From contig NZ_FQWB01000006.1 of assembly GCF_900129545.1 (NCBI RefSeq), positions 1-64,000 of the forward strand: a DNA stretch of 64,000 bases, in the 5' to 3' direction. Source of the DNA: Flavobacterium fluvii. Its GTDB lineage: Bacteria; Bacteroidota; Bacteroidia; Flavobacteriales; Flavobacteriaceae. The notes beneath the pieces are model-generated. The model had not been told where the DNA came from. It was given only the letters and a program-made list of their open reading frames with translations, and did not search any database. The translations under genes were made by a program, and so were the position numbers. Below, in pieces: positions 6,779-14,885 of the stretch; the stretch's first letter is position 1, and the number at the start of each line of letters is the position of its first letter.

Positions 6779-8938
6779 TTATTCTGAAATTTCTTTGTTT
6801 TTATTATCTACTTCCTCCCAAGTGTTTTCAAATACTGCATAGACAAATATTCCGTTCTTTTTTAAGCGTTCGAAGTTGTGCTTTTTGAGTGCTTTTCCGA
6901 GCTTGTTGATTGTTCCATCGTTTAGATTTAGTTTTGCTCTATCAGCTAATTTTGAAGCAATTTGAGAAGCGTTGAGAAAAAGCATCCCTCCAATGTTTCC
7001 ACCTGATGGTTGTGGGATTAAAATATTGCCGTCTTTGTCAATAAATTGATTATCCTCGTTTCTTATAATCGGTTCAAACCAAGTTAAAAGCAATTCTTCT
7101 TCCGGGCTTCGGAGTTGGTATTGTTCGTTACTTGCTGTGATGGATTTGATTTCTTCCTGATCGAACCAAAATCTAAAATCACTTTTGAAAAGATATAAAG
7201 CTTGTGAAAAAGCCATATTAATATCTACATCGTGTTGGTATTGGATACCTTCTAATTCAAAACATAGAAATCGTCTACTTCCTGTACTGTCGTTTAAGAA
7301 TTGGGCTGTGTTGACACTTCCTGCAAACGATGCTCTGCGGGGCATTGTTTCGTTATTGTGTCCGTAGGCTCGGCGCATTCTGATTTGAGTTTTTGTAATG
7401 ATTTCTTTGAGTGATCCAATTTCGGAACGGTTTAGATTTTCGAGTTCATCCAAGTTGATTAGCATACATTCTGCCAGCTGTACTAACGTATCTTTATTGT
7501 TTGGGTTGATAGTTCCGGAAAATAAATACTCTTTCAATTGTTTGGGAACGAGTTTTTCTACCCAAGTTGTTTTACCTAATCCTTGTTTGCCACTGAATAC
7601 AATTACGGTGTGATTTATCACTTTATCATCGAGTACACAGCCTACCATTGCGACTAACCATTTTTTGAAGCATTGTTGCCACAAATCTTGTTTGGTGGTT
7701 GTTATTGTGTTGGCTAATTCAGTGATGTAATCGGTCTTCTCGTCATAGGTTGGTAAATTAAAAAAGTAATCTTCGAATGGGTTGTACAATTCACAAAAAT
7801 CAGAATAAAGCAAATTTCTTAATGAAGATAAATTGGTTTTGATTCGTCCTTTTAAACATTCCCGAAGCATTGAATTTTCTATAAAATCATTCATCACATT
7901 CCATTTCTTTTTACCGAAATATTGAAATTCTAGTTTTCCCGAAACGATATTATGACGAAATACATATTTGTTTGATAAAAACAACTCTAAACGATCTATT
8001 TGGGTTGGCTTAGGTTTGTCTTCGTCGTCATAATCCGCAGTATCAGTTATTGAAAAGTCTTTTTTGTCTTTTTCTTTTTTAGGAGTTTCAACTTTTTCAT
8101 TTTTTCCAAACTCGTGACTATTTCCATACGCACTATTTACCGCTTGGGTAACTTCTTTTTCGTCATATCCGAAATCAGTTAGAATGTTTCCCAAAGCTTC
8201 GTGTAACGAAACTCCTTTTCGGTTTAGGTTGCACGCTAATTGATGTACGAATACGTTTCGACTGCCATTCACGAATTGTACTTTTTTTTCGGTGAATTTT
8301 ATGCAGTGGTTGTAGATGGCTTCGGTGTTGTCGGTTGTCGGTTGTTGGTTTTCAGTTTTGGGAACTTCGAGAAATTCAGTTGAATGTGATTGCTTCGTTA
8401 CACTCGCAAAGACTTGAGCGTTCTCGTTGAGATATAAATTTTCATCCGAAGAATAAAAACATAATCGGGTTATGTCTTTGCCGGACTTATCAATTTCTAG
8501 ATTTAATAATTTTTCATAATGCTCCTGGACCAATAAGAATGTTTCTTTGTGTTCGGTTTTTGAAGTGTCTATTTTTACTAGAATTTTTAAACCATTTCCT
8601 GATGGACTAATGAAACTGGCAAAAGTGAATTCATTTTGATTGGCCAAATGCGAAGCATTTTGCAAATCGGCTGGACTTAATTTATCAATGTCAAGTATGA
8701 TGAAATTTGAATATTCAGCTAAGAATTCCAATTTACGACCTCCAACAAATTTTGCTGAAGGTGTAAATGCTGGAAGTGATTTTTTGGCTTTATCGTAGGC
8801 TTCTTGTTTCTTTTCTGACAATGATTTTCGGAGATAAACAATGGCGTGTCTGTATTTGCCTGTTTTGATTTCGTCTAAAATTGCGAGAAGTGATTTGTGT
8901 TCTACAACTTCGTTGAAGTTTTTAAAAATTGTTACCAT
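6779..8938 (-). CDS. VapE-type primase-helicase with BT4734-like N-terminal domain
   Basis: The 719-residue protein has an N-terminal BT4734/BF3469-like primase-polymerase-type domain (about 1-180, including FIILDIDK and SPSGNGLK motifs), a short helical primase-C-terminal-like segment (about 220-270), and a VapE/virulence-associated E superfamily 3-like ATPase. The ATPase shows Walker A SGKQGLGKTT, Walker B LINLDELE and a sensor region with NTAQFLND…GSRRF. It is predicted to start replication of the excised element. A Gln/Pro/Thr-rich linker (near 200) is encoded by low-complexity DNA. The opposed repeats at 6508-6730 directly follow the gene, and an HTH gene precedes it by 97 bp with a long palindrome in the gap. 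Confidence 0.88.
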   Translation of the reverse strand: MVTIFKNFNEVVEHKSLLAILDEIKTGKYRHAIVYLRKSLSEKKQEAYDKAKKSLPAFTPSAKFVGGRKLEFLAEYSNFIILDIDKLSPADLQNASHLANQNEFTFASFISPSGNGLKILVKIDTSKTEHKETFLLVQEHYEKLLNLEIDKSGKDITRLCFYSSDENLYLNENAQVFASVTKQSHSTEFLEVPKTENQQPTTDNTEAIYNHCIKFTEKKVQFVNGSRNVFVHQLACNLNRKGVSLHEALGNILTDFGYDEKEVTQAVNSAYGNSHEFGKNEKVETPKKEKDKKDFSITDTADYDDEDKPKPTQIDRLELFLSNKYVFRHNIVSGKLEFQYFGKKKWNVMNDFIENSMLRECLKGRIKTNLSSLRNLLYSDFCELYNPFEDYFFNLPTYDEKTDYITELANTITTTKQDLWQQCFKKWLVAMVGCVLDDKVINHTVIVFSGKQGLGKTTWVEKLVPKQLKEYLFSGTINPNNKDTLVQLAECMLINLDELENLNRSEIGSLKEIITKTQIRMRRAYGHNNETMPRRASFAGSVNTAQFLNDSTGSRRFLCFELEGIQYQHDVDINMAFSQALYLFKSDFRFWFDQEEIKSITASNEQYQLRSPEEELLLTWFEPIIRNEDNQFIDKDGNILIPQPSGGNIGGMLFLNASQIASKLADRAKLNLNDGTINKLGKALKKHNFERLKKNGIFVYAVFENTWEEVDNKNKEISE

Positions 8939-8985
8939 AGCTTAAAGTTGATGGTTAATAGTTGGCGGTTGTTGGTTCTCGTTTT

Positions 8986-9013
8986 TGTGAAGTTTGCAAT
9001 TGCAAGCTTCACA
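8986..9013. promoter_or_regulatory. 28-bp palindrome between HTH gene and primase-helicase gene
   Basis: TGTGAAGTTTGCAA at 8986-8999 is followed with no spacer by its complement TTGCAAGCTTCACA at 9000-9013, with one mismatch in 14. It lies in the 97-bp gap upstream of the primase-helicase start. It could be an operator for the neighbouring HTH protein or an RNA hairpin between the two genes. There is no U-run, so a terminator is less likely. Confidence 0.45.
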
Positions 9014-9035
9014 AGTTCCGTTACGCTCTTTCATT

Positions 9036-9317
9036 TTACTTTCCTTTGAAAGATTTGTTGTAATGCTCGGTTAGGAGTTTTTCAACATCCGAAAGTTTGT
9101 AGTAGATTTTGTTTCCGACTTGGCTAAAGGAAATTTTGCCTTCGTCTCTCCAGGTTTGTGCAGTACGTTTTGAAATTTTCATCAGAAGAAGAAATTCCTG
9201 ATTGTCCAGGAAAGTTTCTTTCTTTGGGTCAGCCTTTGTAGAAAGTTGGCTTTGAATTGCGTCTAATTTGCTCATTAGATCTGTGAACTGGTCTTTTGTG
9301 AAAATAATTGCATCCAT
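9036..9317 (-). CDS. Excisionase-like helix-turn-helix DNA-binding protein
   Basis: This 93-residue protein has an N-terminal coiled segment (about 5-30) and a C-terminal MerR/excisionase-type winged HTH (about 35-85) with the pattern LKISKRTAQTWRDEG-like, followed by a KIYYKLSDVEKLL wing. Proteins of this size and form are usually found beside integrases and VapE-like genes in Bacteroidota elements, where they act as excisionase or as a regulator. The start ATG at 9317 is the only ATG near the N-terminus. Placement between the element's unknown gene and the primase-helicase supports a control role for excision or replication. Confidence 0.82.
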   Translation of the reverse strand: MDAIIFTKDQFTDLMSKLDAIQSQLSTKADPKKETFLDNQEFLLLMKISKRTAQTWRDEGKISFSQVGNKIYYKLSDVEKLLTEHYNKSFKGK

Positions 9318-9406
9318 TTTTAAAGTTTTTTAAATGTTATGGTGCAAATGTGGGAAGTGTAAAAAAGTCCAAAAGTCCTGAAATGGTCTTTCAGGACTAT
9401 TTTGTT

Positions 9407-10321
9407 TTAGAGCATTTTGTCAATGTCTATTCTTTTATGGGGTTTCGGACGTTTATCGGTTCGAGAGGGAGTGAGTAATGTTTTGACTGTTTCAGGACTT
9501 ATTTCTTTTCCTTCCTTGTCAACATAAGAATTTACTATAATTGCAACCAAATCATTCACGGAACCATCAATGATTGATCTGCCTTCTACAAATAATTCTC
9601 TTGAAAACTGATAATAAATATCAACAAACTGATTTAAATTGCAATTGATTCGCATTTTTTTGAAAGGCAATTGGTTTGGGATATTGTTGTTTTGCTCTTT
9701 TTCAAAATCATTCTGTAATTTACGAATGGTCTGCAAATGCTCAATTAATTGCTGACATTGCTCGTCGTAGGGTTTTAGAAAGATGTTGATTGAATACTTT
9801 TCGGCTTGTTTGTACAGAAAAATTTCATCGGTTAGATGAATGATTTTTTCTGTAAAGTTTTCTATTCTTTCCACTTTTATTTTGGTTTCATAAAAGGAAA
9901 AATAACGATCATCACATTCAGAATTGATTAATTTTTTAGACTGACAGAAAGGAATTCCTTGTATGCTCGGAGATTGCTTTTCGATTTGTTTTTGTTCTAT
10001 TAAATGAAAAATCTTGTTGTATTTTAAAACTGCGGTTTTTGATTTAAAAGTTGCTTCATTGTAATGAATAAACTCTTCGAGATTTATAAGCCATCCGCAT
10101 TGATTGGTTACTAAACTTATCTGATGATTAATGAAATTTGAATAATGTGAAAGTGGCATTGTGCTGAATTTTTGCAATAGAGCAAGGCAATAACTTTCTG
10201 AATTTATTTCGTTTTCAATGATAATGTCATAGTCTTTGTTTGTTGTTTCAGTGTTTGTAAAAGCTATCATTTCTTTAAAGTCAGAAAAGATAAGGGTTGA
10301 ATTGGTTATATTCACTTGCAA
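9407..10321 (-). CDS. Element-associated protein of unknown function, possibly RteC-like
   Basis: This protein of about 304 residues is not firmly recognised. Its C-terminal third (…GSVNDLVAIIVNSYVD…ISPETVKTLL…KRPKPHKRIDID) has the look of the C-terminal region of RteC-like regulators and related proteins that accompany Bacteroidota integrative elements. The middle is rich in Lys, Glu and Gln and is probably helical. No signal peptide or membrane segment is seen. The listed start is TTG at 10321; a GTG two codons later (10315) is equally possible. It lies between the integrase and the HTH gene, so a regulatory role in the element is plausible but unproved. Confidence 0.7.
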   Translation of the reverse strand: MQVNITNSTLIFSDFKEMIAFTNTETTNKDYDIIIENEINSESYCLALLQKFSTMPLSHYSNFINHQISLVTNQCGWLINLEEFIHYNEATFKSKTAVLKYNKIFHLIEQKQIEKQSPSIQGIPFCQSKKLINSECDDRYFSFYETKIKVERIENFTEKIIHLTDEIFLYKQAEKYSINIFLKPYDEQCQQLIEHLQTIRKLQNDFEKEQNNNIPNQLPFKKMRINCNLNQFVDIYYQFSRELFVEGRSIIDGSVNDLVAIIVNSYVDKEGKEISPETVKTLLTPSRTDKRPKPHKRIDIDKML

Positions 10322-10482
10322 AGATTAGGTTTGGTTATAGTTGGTTGATTTATGGGGCAATAAAAAAACACTATCGTGAATTAATAACCTTTATTTCAGT
10401 TATGAATCACGAAAAATTCTACTTGATAAAATAAATTTGTTTTTAGGGATGATTACACAAAGTAACATAAATTAAGTAGAAT

Positions 10483-10516
10483 AATCCTAATAAAACAAAA
10501 ACATCTTATTAGGATT
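10483..10516 (-). terminator. Hairpin after the integrase gene
   Basis: AATCCTAATAA at 10483-10493 pairs perfectly with TTATTAGGATT at 10506-10516. It lies 27 bp beyond the integrase stop on the minus strand. The U-run is weak, so it is only a probable terminator. A second imperfect dyad (TCGTGA…TCACGA) lies at about 10373-10411. Confidence 0.45.
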
Positions 10517-10542
10517 TTGAATACTCTTGTAGTATTAATTCA

Positions 10543-11760
10543 TTAAAAAATATAATTGTCAACCGCCTTATCTAATTCTTCACTAATGATTTTTGCATAA
10601 ACTTGCGTTGTACTTATGTCACGATGATCCATAAGTTTAGAAACGTGTTCGATTCTCATTCCGTTATTTAAAGCATTGGTAGCAAAACTGTGTCTGCTCA
10701 AATGAAATGATAGGTCGAAAGGGAGTTTTATTTTTTCTCCCAATTTTTTCAAATGCCAATTGGCTAGTTTGTTGTACTTGGCGGTATAGAAATAAATAGT
10801 TTCGGGACTACTTTCATAAGCTTCTTTGTTTTCAATTACAGGAAAGATATAATCATTGTGATTGGCATTTGCTTTTTTATATTTTTCCAAAATATCTATG
10901 GCAACCTTTCCAATTTTAAACTGATGAACTCTTCCTGTTTTACGAATGTGTTTTTGAATTTTATGTTCTGCTTCATTGTAATTGGAATATTGCATTTCGA
11001 TAACATCGCTAAAACGCAATCCGCCTGCATAAATAGAAAATAGAAATAAGTCTCTCCACATCATTGCTTTTTTGCCTTCTATGAGTTTTAATTGGGTTAA
11101 ATCGTCAATCTGTTTTTTGTTTAGAAATAGTCTTTTAGATGCGCTGATTTTTAAAGTCACTTTGCTGAAAGGAAACATTGTTTCTGGAATTACTTCTTCC
11201 CTGATAGCATCCCTGAAAATGGTTCCGAGCACAATTATGGAAAGGCGTTGAGTTGTATCTCCGTTGCCTAATGTATTGCCTAAATGAAATTTATAGTCGT
11301 TTAATAAAGCTACCGTAATTTCATCAAAATATACATCCTTTGTTCCCATATATGTTTGGAACTTATTTACCTGTGTTGTATAGGCTTTGTATGTGGAGTA
11401 GGAGACAGTACTTTTGATTTTCTCTAATCGCTTATAGGCATATTCGAAAAAGTTTGGCACTTCTTTTCCTTTGATGGCTTCTTTGAGTTTTTTAACGGAT
11501 ACTGTTTTTGTTTTGCGTTCCATATCGGCAACCTGTCCTTCAGCATCTGCAATTTTTTGAGACAATGAAGCATTCATCCTCGCACTATTTGAATGGTTCT
11601 TTTTTACTTTCTGCTTTGCTTCATCCCACTCACTCTCTTTAAGCTTCACTCCAGCAGTGATAAATTTCGTTTTTCTGTCTTTTATAATTCGGATATACAA
11701 AGGGCTGTGTCCAGTTTGGTCTGCCTGATGTGTTCTTAAAATTAGTTTTACCGATGCCAT
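10543..11760 (-). CDS. Tyrosine recombinase (integrase)
   Basis: The 405-residue protein is a phage-type tyrosine integrase in the style common to Bacteroidota elements. It has an N-terminal arm-binding domain (about 1-90), a SAM-like core-binding domain (about 105-205) and a catalytic domain (about 215-400). The catalytic residues are visible: Arg in GGLRFSDV, a beta-hairpin Lys in the KTGRVHQFK region, HLSRH, the later His in LMDHRD, and the nucleophilic Tyr in TTQVYAK. It would integrate and excise the element. It is the outermost gene of the element, close to the repeats at 11864-11885 and 12011-12070. The gene looks intact. Confidence 0.95.
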   Translation of the reverse strand: MASVKLILRTHQADQTGHSPLYIRIIKDRKTKFITAGVKLKESEWDEAKQKVKKNHSNSARMNASLSQKIADAEGQVADMERKTKTVSVKKLKEAIKGKEVPNFFEYAYKRLEKIKSTVSYSTYKAYTTQVNKFQTYMGTKDVYFDEITVALLNDYKFHLGNTLGNGDTTQRLSIIVLGTIFRDAIREEVIPETMFPFSKVTLKISASKRLFLNKKQIDDLTQLKLIEGKKAMMWRDLFLFSIYAGGLRFSDVIEMQYSNYNEAEHKIQKHIRKTGRVHQFKIGKVAIDILEKYKKANANHNDYIFPVIENKEAYESSPETIYFYTAKYNKLANWHLKKLGEKIKLPFDLSFHLSRHSFATNALNNGMRIEHVSKLMDHRDISTTQVYAKIISEELDKAVDNYIF

Positions 11761-11863
11761 AATAAAGAGAATTTAGGAATGTTGTACTATATTTGTAAAG
11801 GAATGCAAACGAGTGAAAGTATTGTAAATACTGGGTTTTCAATCGGGTGCAACGTAGTACTAA

Positions 11864-11885
11864 GGTACAACAATAGGTACAACAA
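11864..11885. repeat. Direct repeat GGTACAACAA (candidate integrase arm sites)
   Basis: GGTACAACAA occurs at 11864-11873 and 11876-11885, a 12-bp period, with a related GGTGCAAC at 11846-11853. It lies about 100 bp upstream of the integrase start, where arm-type recombinase sites or integrase operators are often found. The 485-bp gap 11761-12245 holds these repeats and the inverted repeat at 12011-12070. No gene is supported there. Confidence 0.45.
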
Positions 11886-12010
11886 AACAAGTATTTCGAT
11901 GCTTTTTTATGCTTTATTCTGCATCTGTAAAAAATACAATGTCAACAAATACAGTACTTTAAGTGCAAATCGGATGGTTGGATGAAAAGTTGTAGATAAC
12001 TTGTATATAG

Positions 12011-12070
12011 GCGAAACAAACTTTCGTATATACACCCAAAATCGGGTATATTGGCGAAGGTTTGTTTCGC
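12011..12070. repeat. Long imperfect inverted repeat near the integrase (candidate attachment site)
   Basis: GCGAAACAAACTTTCG at 12011-12026 is matched by CGAAGGTTTGTTTCGC at 12055-12070 with one mismatch in 16. Inside it a further dyad (TATAC…GGTATA) continues the arms. It lies about 250 bp upstream of the integrase start and marks the change from element genes to core genes, so it is a candidate for the integration site or element end. It could also be an unrelated hairpin. Confidence 0.45.
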
Positions 12071-12245
12071 TTTATAGTTTCATCAAATATATAAAAATTC
12101 GAAAGCAAGCCATCTAAAAACCGATTTTATTTCTTACAAATTTTCCAACACCAAAAACCATAAAAAATCCCCAACTGCTTTTGCAATCAGGGAATTCTAT
12201 TCTTTGTAAAAGTTTTTTATTTAGAAAGACAAGTTATTAATTGCT

Positions 12246-13196
12246 TTAATCCGAAGGAATTTTCGATGCATTTTTGGAAAGCCATTGGTCAAAATTTTTC
12301 AATTGAGGGTTTAACTCCTTTGAAAAGCTTTCATTTCTTGCTCCATTGAAGTCGGCATTGAAATCTCTTTTGAACTGGAACATGTTTCCCAAATCATCAG
12401 CTCCAGGAAAGCCGAAACTTCTATAGGTTTCAGGGCTTACATTATTGTAAATTACATTTATTCCCATGGCTTTGGAAAGTTTTTCCGCCATTTCATCACC
12501 ATTTAATTTTTCGCCGGCAATACCAATTGTTTTTCCAATGACTTGACTCCCTTTTTTGAATATTCCATAAGCACATTTGCCTATATCGTCTGCAGCTATG
12601 CCGGCCAATTTTTTAGTATCCATCGGCAAAGTAATATAGTAATTGCCATCTTCCCCTTTTTTGGGCCCCATGCCAAAATGGATGAAATTATCCCAGTAAA
12701 ATGAAGTTCTTAAAAATGTTGTAGGCAAGCCCGCATCTACAAAGAATTTATCAGCTTCGCCTTTGCCATCAAAGTGCGGTACTTTGTATTTTCCCTGCAA
12801 TGTAGGCATTCTGTCATCATCTAGCGACATCCAGTTCCTGGTGTCTTCCAATGTGGACCAAATGATGTGTTTTAGATGAACTTCTTTTGCGGCTTTAATA
12901 AAATTGGCCACTTCTTGTTGTTCTTTTTCAACGGAGAAATGTTCCCAAAAAAAAGTAACAAAGTATGCTCCATAAGCACCTTCCAGGGCTTTTTTTATGC
13001 TTTGAACGTCATCTATGTCCGCCACGACAATCTGTGCACCCAATTGTGCCAAGCCTTTTGCTTTTTCAGAATTGGCATCTCTTGTTACTGCCCTTACTGA
13101 AAAGTCGCTATTTTTATCTGCTAAAATAGCCCTGACCAAGCCTCCACCTTGAGCACCTGTGGCACCAAAGACAGTGATTACTTTTTTGTTTTCCAT
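12246..13196 (-). CDS. NmrA-like NAD(P)-binding protein
   Basis: The 316-residue protein belongs to the NmrA/HSCARG group of atypical short-chain dehydrogenases. A Rossmann dinucleotide-binding motif (FGATGAQGGG) starts at residue 10 and is followed by an acidic switch (VADIDD) near residue 60. Members bind NADP and act as redox sensors or reductases; the substrate cannot be read from sequence. The protein is cytoplasmic, with no signal peptide. It is followed on the same strand, moving away from its start, by the element boundary; the cupin gene lies 89 bp upstream. The two may be co-transcribed. Confidence 0.88.
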   Translation of the reverse strand: MENKKVITVFGATGAQGGGLVRAILADKNSDFSVRAVTRDANSEKAKGLAQLGAQIVVADIDDVQSIKKALEGAYGAYFVTFFWEHFSVEKEQQEVANFIKAAKEVHLKHIIWSTLEDTRNWMSLDDDRMPTLQGKYKVPHFDGKGEADKFFVDAGLPTTFLRTSFYWDNFIHFGMGPKKGEDGNYYITLPMDTKKLAGIAADDIGKCAYGIFKKGSQVIGKTIGIAGEKLNGDEMAEKLSKAMGINVIYNNVSPETYRSFGFPGADDLGNMFQFKRDFNADFNGARNESFSKELNPQLKNFDQWLSKNASKIPSD

Positions 13197-13285
13197 TTTG
13201 ATTTTGAATATTAAGGTTCTATATTAATTTTGATGGCACTTCTAATCCTTTAAATTATTGCATTACTATTTTGCTAAACCGTTAT

Positions 13286-13648
13286 TTATTTCATTTCGGT
13301 TACAATGGCAGTAAATGGCTTTTTGCCCACATTTGTTGTTTGGTGGGTTACAGCTGGTGAATACATTGCTTGCCCTGCTTTCAATTCGACGACGACTGGT
13401 TCTTTGTCTTTTATTTCCACCTTCATTTTTATGTTAGTTACGGCATAAACTGCATACTGTGGATGGGAATGCCATTCGGCAACTGCTCCAGGATTGAAGG
13501 TTACTTCTGATACATTAACCTTGTCATTGTCGGTTAATACTTTGATAGTTACCCCAGGCCATTTTTCAACTTTTTCCTGGGCAATACCTTTTTGTACTGT
13601 TGCCATAAACAGAATCACTGACAACATCATTAAAATTGGTTTTTTCAT
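13286..13648 (-). CDS. Secreted cupin-domain protein
   Basis: This 120-residue protein has an N-terminal signal peptide (residues 1-23, ending …KGIAQ) and a single small cupin barrel. Cupin motif 1 shows metal-ligand-type residues in EWHSHPQYAVY, and motif 2 is around YSPAVTHQTTN. It is predicted to be exported to the periplasm. Its substrate is unknown; similar small exported cupins often sit next to oxidoreductase genes, as here with the NmrA-like gene. Length is normal for a single-domain cupin. Confidence 0.85.
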   Translation of the reverse strand: MKKPILMMLSVILFMATVQKGIAQEKVEKWPGVTIKVLTDNDKVNVSEVTFNPGAVAEWHSHPQYAVYAVTNIKMKVEIKDKEPVVVELKAGQAMYSPAVTHQTTNVGKKPFTAIVTEMK

Positions 13649-13818
13649 GATAGTTTAATTTAAATTTTGCCTACTCTTATGGTTTTTCAGTTCTACCCTG
13701 TTTTTTATAGTGGTTACTAGTTTCCACTTTATAAAGTTATTTGTGTAGCTTTTGCCTATTGTCTTTGGGGTTTTCGAGAATGTTATTTTTCTGAAAATCA
13801 AACTTTATGTTCCATGTC

Positions 13819-13846
13819 ATGGTTACTTTAAAAGAAAAGTGACCAT
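13819..13846. promoter_or_regulatory. Inverted repeat upstream of the cupin gene
   Basis: ATGGTTACTTT at 13819-13829 faces AAAGTGACCAT at 13836-13846 with one mismatch in 11. It lies about 170 bp upstream of the cupin start and could be an operator. The 524-bp gap 13649-14172 otherwise holds only AT-rich sequence and the terminator at 14121-14152. Confidence 0.35.
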
Positions 13847-14120
13847 TTTATGTCCAGGGATACAATGTAAATATTTGTTTTTTGGTCCAATTTTTTATTG
13901 AAATAAATATTTTTTGCACGATGCTTATCTGTTTTTCACACAAAATGTTTAAGCAAAACAATCTTTAAATATTTGAGGCAAAAAAACGTTTTTTAGTAGT
14001 ATTTAAAATTACAAAAAAAATAATAATAGAATTTAAAAAAGACATTTTATTTTATGTAAATAATTAATATTTAGTATTTTAACTTTTTTTATTGTTGCTG
14101 TCTTGGGAATTTTGCACAAA

Positions 14121-14152
14121 AAAATCCGCTTTGTGAAAACAAAGCGGATTTT
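14121..14152 (-). terminator. Intrinsic terminator of the SnoaL-like gene
   Basis: A perfect 13-bp stem (AAAATCCGCTTTG with CAAAGCGGATTTT) surrounds a 6-base loop, 20 bp beyond the stop of the gene at 14173. A/T runs flank both sides. Confidence 0.85.
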
Positions 14153-14172
14153 ATTTTAAAGAATAAATTTAA

Positions 14173-14667
14173 TTATTTCTTGGGAATAGGCAGGTCAGAA
14201 TTATAGCAATCTCGATACAGTCGCCATTTTCCGTCTTCCATTTTGAAAAGTTCTATTGATTTTCCGGAATCCAGTATTTTTCCATCTTTGTCTGAAAACG
14301 TCCATTCTTCTTCTGCTGCCATCATTTCTTCGTTGCCCCATATTTCTATGGTTTTCATGGTGAATGTTGGCACTCCTTCTTTAATCCAACCGCTAAAAGT
14401 TTTTAGAATTGCAGGTCTTCCAATGATTGCTTTTTGATTTGGTCCCAACATTTTGGCATCTGTGGTGTAACAATTCGCCAGCGCGATGGAATCGCCTTTG
14501 TTCATGGCTATGACAAATGTTTGACCGGCAGTTTCTATTGCTGCTTTTGCTTCGTCCAAATTAAATGTGGATTTAATTTCAGTTGCAACTTCTGTTTCTT
14601 TTTTACAACTGATGGTTACCAAAATTAAGGCAATTAAAACGACTTTGATTAGATGTGTTATTTTCAT
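14173..14667 (-). CDS. DUF4440/SnoaL-like lipoprotein
   Basis: The 164-residue protein has a lipoprotein signal with lipobox TISC (Cys near residue 21), so it should be anchored in the envelope. The mature part (about 40-160) has the cone-shaped NTF2/SnoaL fold pattern of DUF4440 proteins: an N-terminal helix, NCYTTDAKMLGPN, then strands ending KWRLYRDCYNSD. Members are ketosteroid-isomerase-like binding proteins or enzymes with mostly unknown ligands. It is a single gene with its own terminator. Confidence 0.85.
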   Translation of the reverse strand: MKITHLIKVVLIALILVTISCKKETEVATEIKSTFNLDEAKAAIETAGQTFVIAMNKGDSIALANCYTTDAKMLGPNQKAIIGRPAILKTFSGWIKEGVPTFTMKTIEIWGNEEMMAAEEEWTFSDKDGKILDSGKSIELFKMEDGKWRLYRDCYNSDLPIPKK

Positions 14668-14755
14668 GGTAAAGGTTTTGGTTAATAATCTATTAAAGGT
14701 ATAAATAATTGATTATCAAGGTTATTTTTTTGTGGAATTATTTATTAACAAAAAA

Positions 14756-14783
14756 AATCCGCTTTAAGTAGGTAAAGCGGATT
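14756..14783 (-). terminator. Intrinsic terminator of the GH28 gene
   Basis: An 11-bp stem (AATCCGCTTTA with TAAAGCGGATT) encloses a 6-base loop and is flanked by A-rich DNA, giving U-rich RNA on the minus strand. It lies about 100 bp past the GH28 stop. Its stem closely resembles the terminator at 14121-14152. Confidence 0.8.
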
Positions 14784-14885
14784 TATGAGATTTAAGAAAA
14801 ATTGACTTTTAAATCAATTGACAATTTTAGTATTGGTTGGAGAAAAAAACAAATTCAGGTTTTCTCTCCGATTTCGTATCCATCA

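Larger units (their letters stand above)
1..12110. mobile_element. Integrase end of an integrative element carrying a restriction-like operon
   Basis: All recognised genes from 46 to 11760 are on the minus strand. The set is tyrosine recombinase, unknown protein, excisionase-like HTH protein, VapE/BT4734 primase-helicase and restriction-like genes. This gene set is typical of integrative or satellite-like elements in Bacteroidota, while core-type genes begin at 12246. The right boundary is placed near the inverted repeat at 12011-12070 by inference. The left boundary lies outside the window. No relaxase, phage structural or conjugation gene is visible, so whether it is a satellite, a mobilizable element or a decayed prophage cannot be decided here. 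Confidence 0.65.

Noticed and set aside
8332..8981. CGGTTGTTGGTT words in the primase-helicase gene (8339) and upstream of it (8966)
   Set aside because: Only about 14 bases are shared and the words are low-complexity; this is insufficient to call a repeat family from one window.
11779..11985. 68-residue plus-strand frame upstream of the integrase
   Set aside because: Cys/Asn/Tyr-rich composition without family resemblance; it covers the repeated GGTACAACAA sites and is better explained as regulatory or attachment DNA.
12061..12245. Possible terminator downstream of the NmrA-like gene (TCCCCAACTGC…GCAATCAGGGA)
   Set aside because: Pairing is interrupted in the middle and there is no clear U-run on the minus strand.
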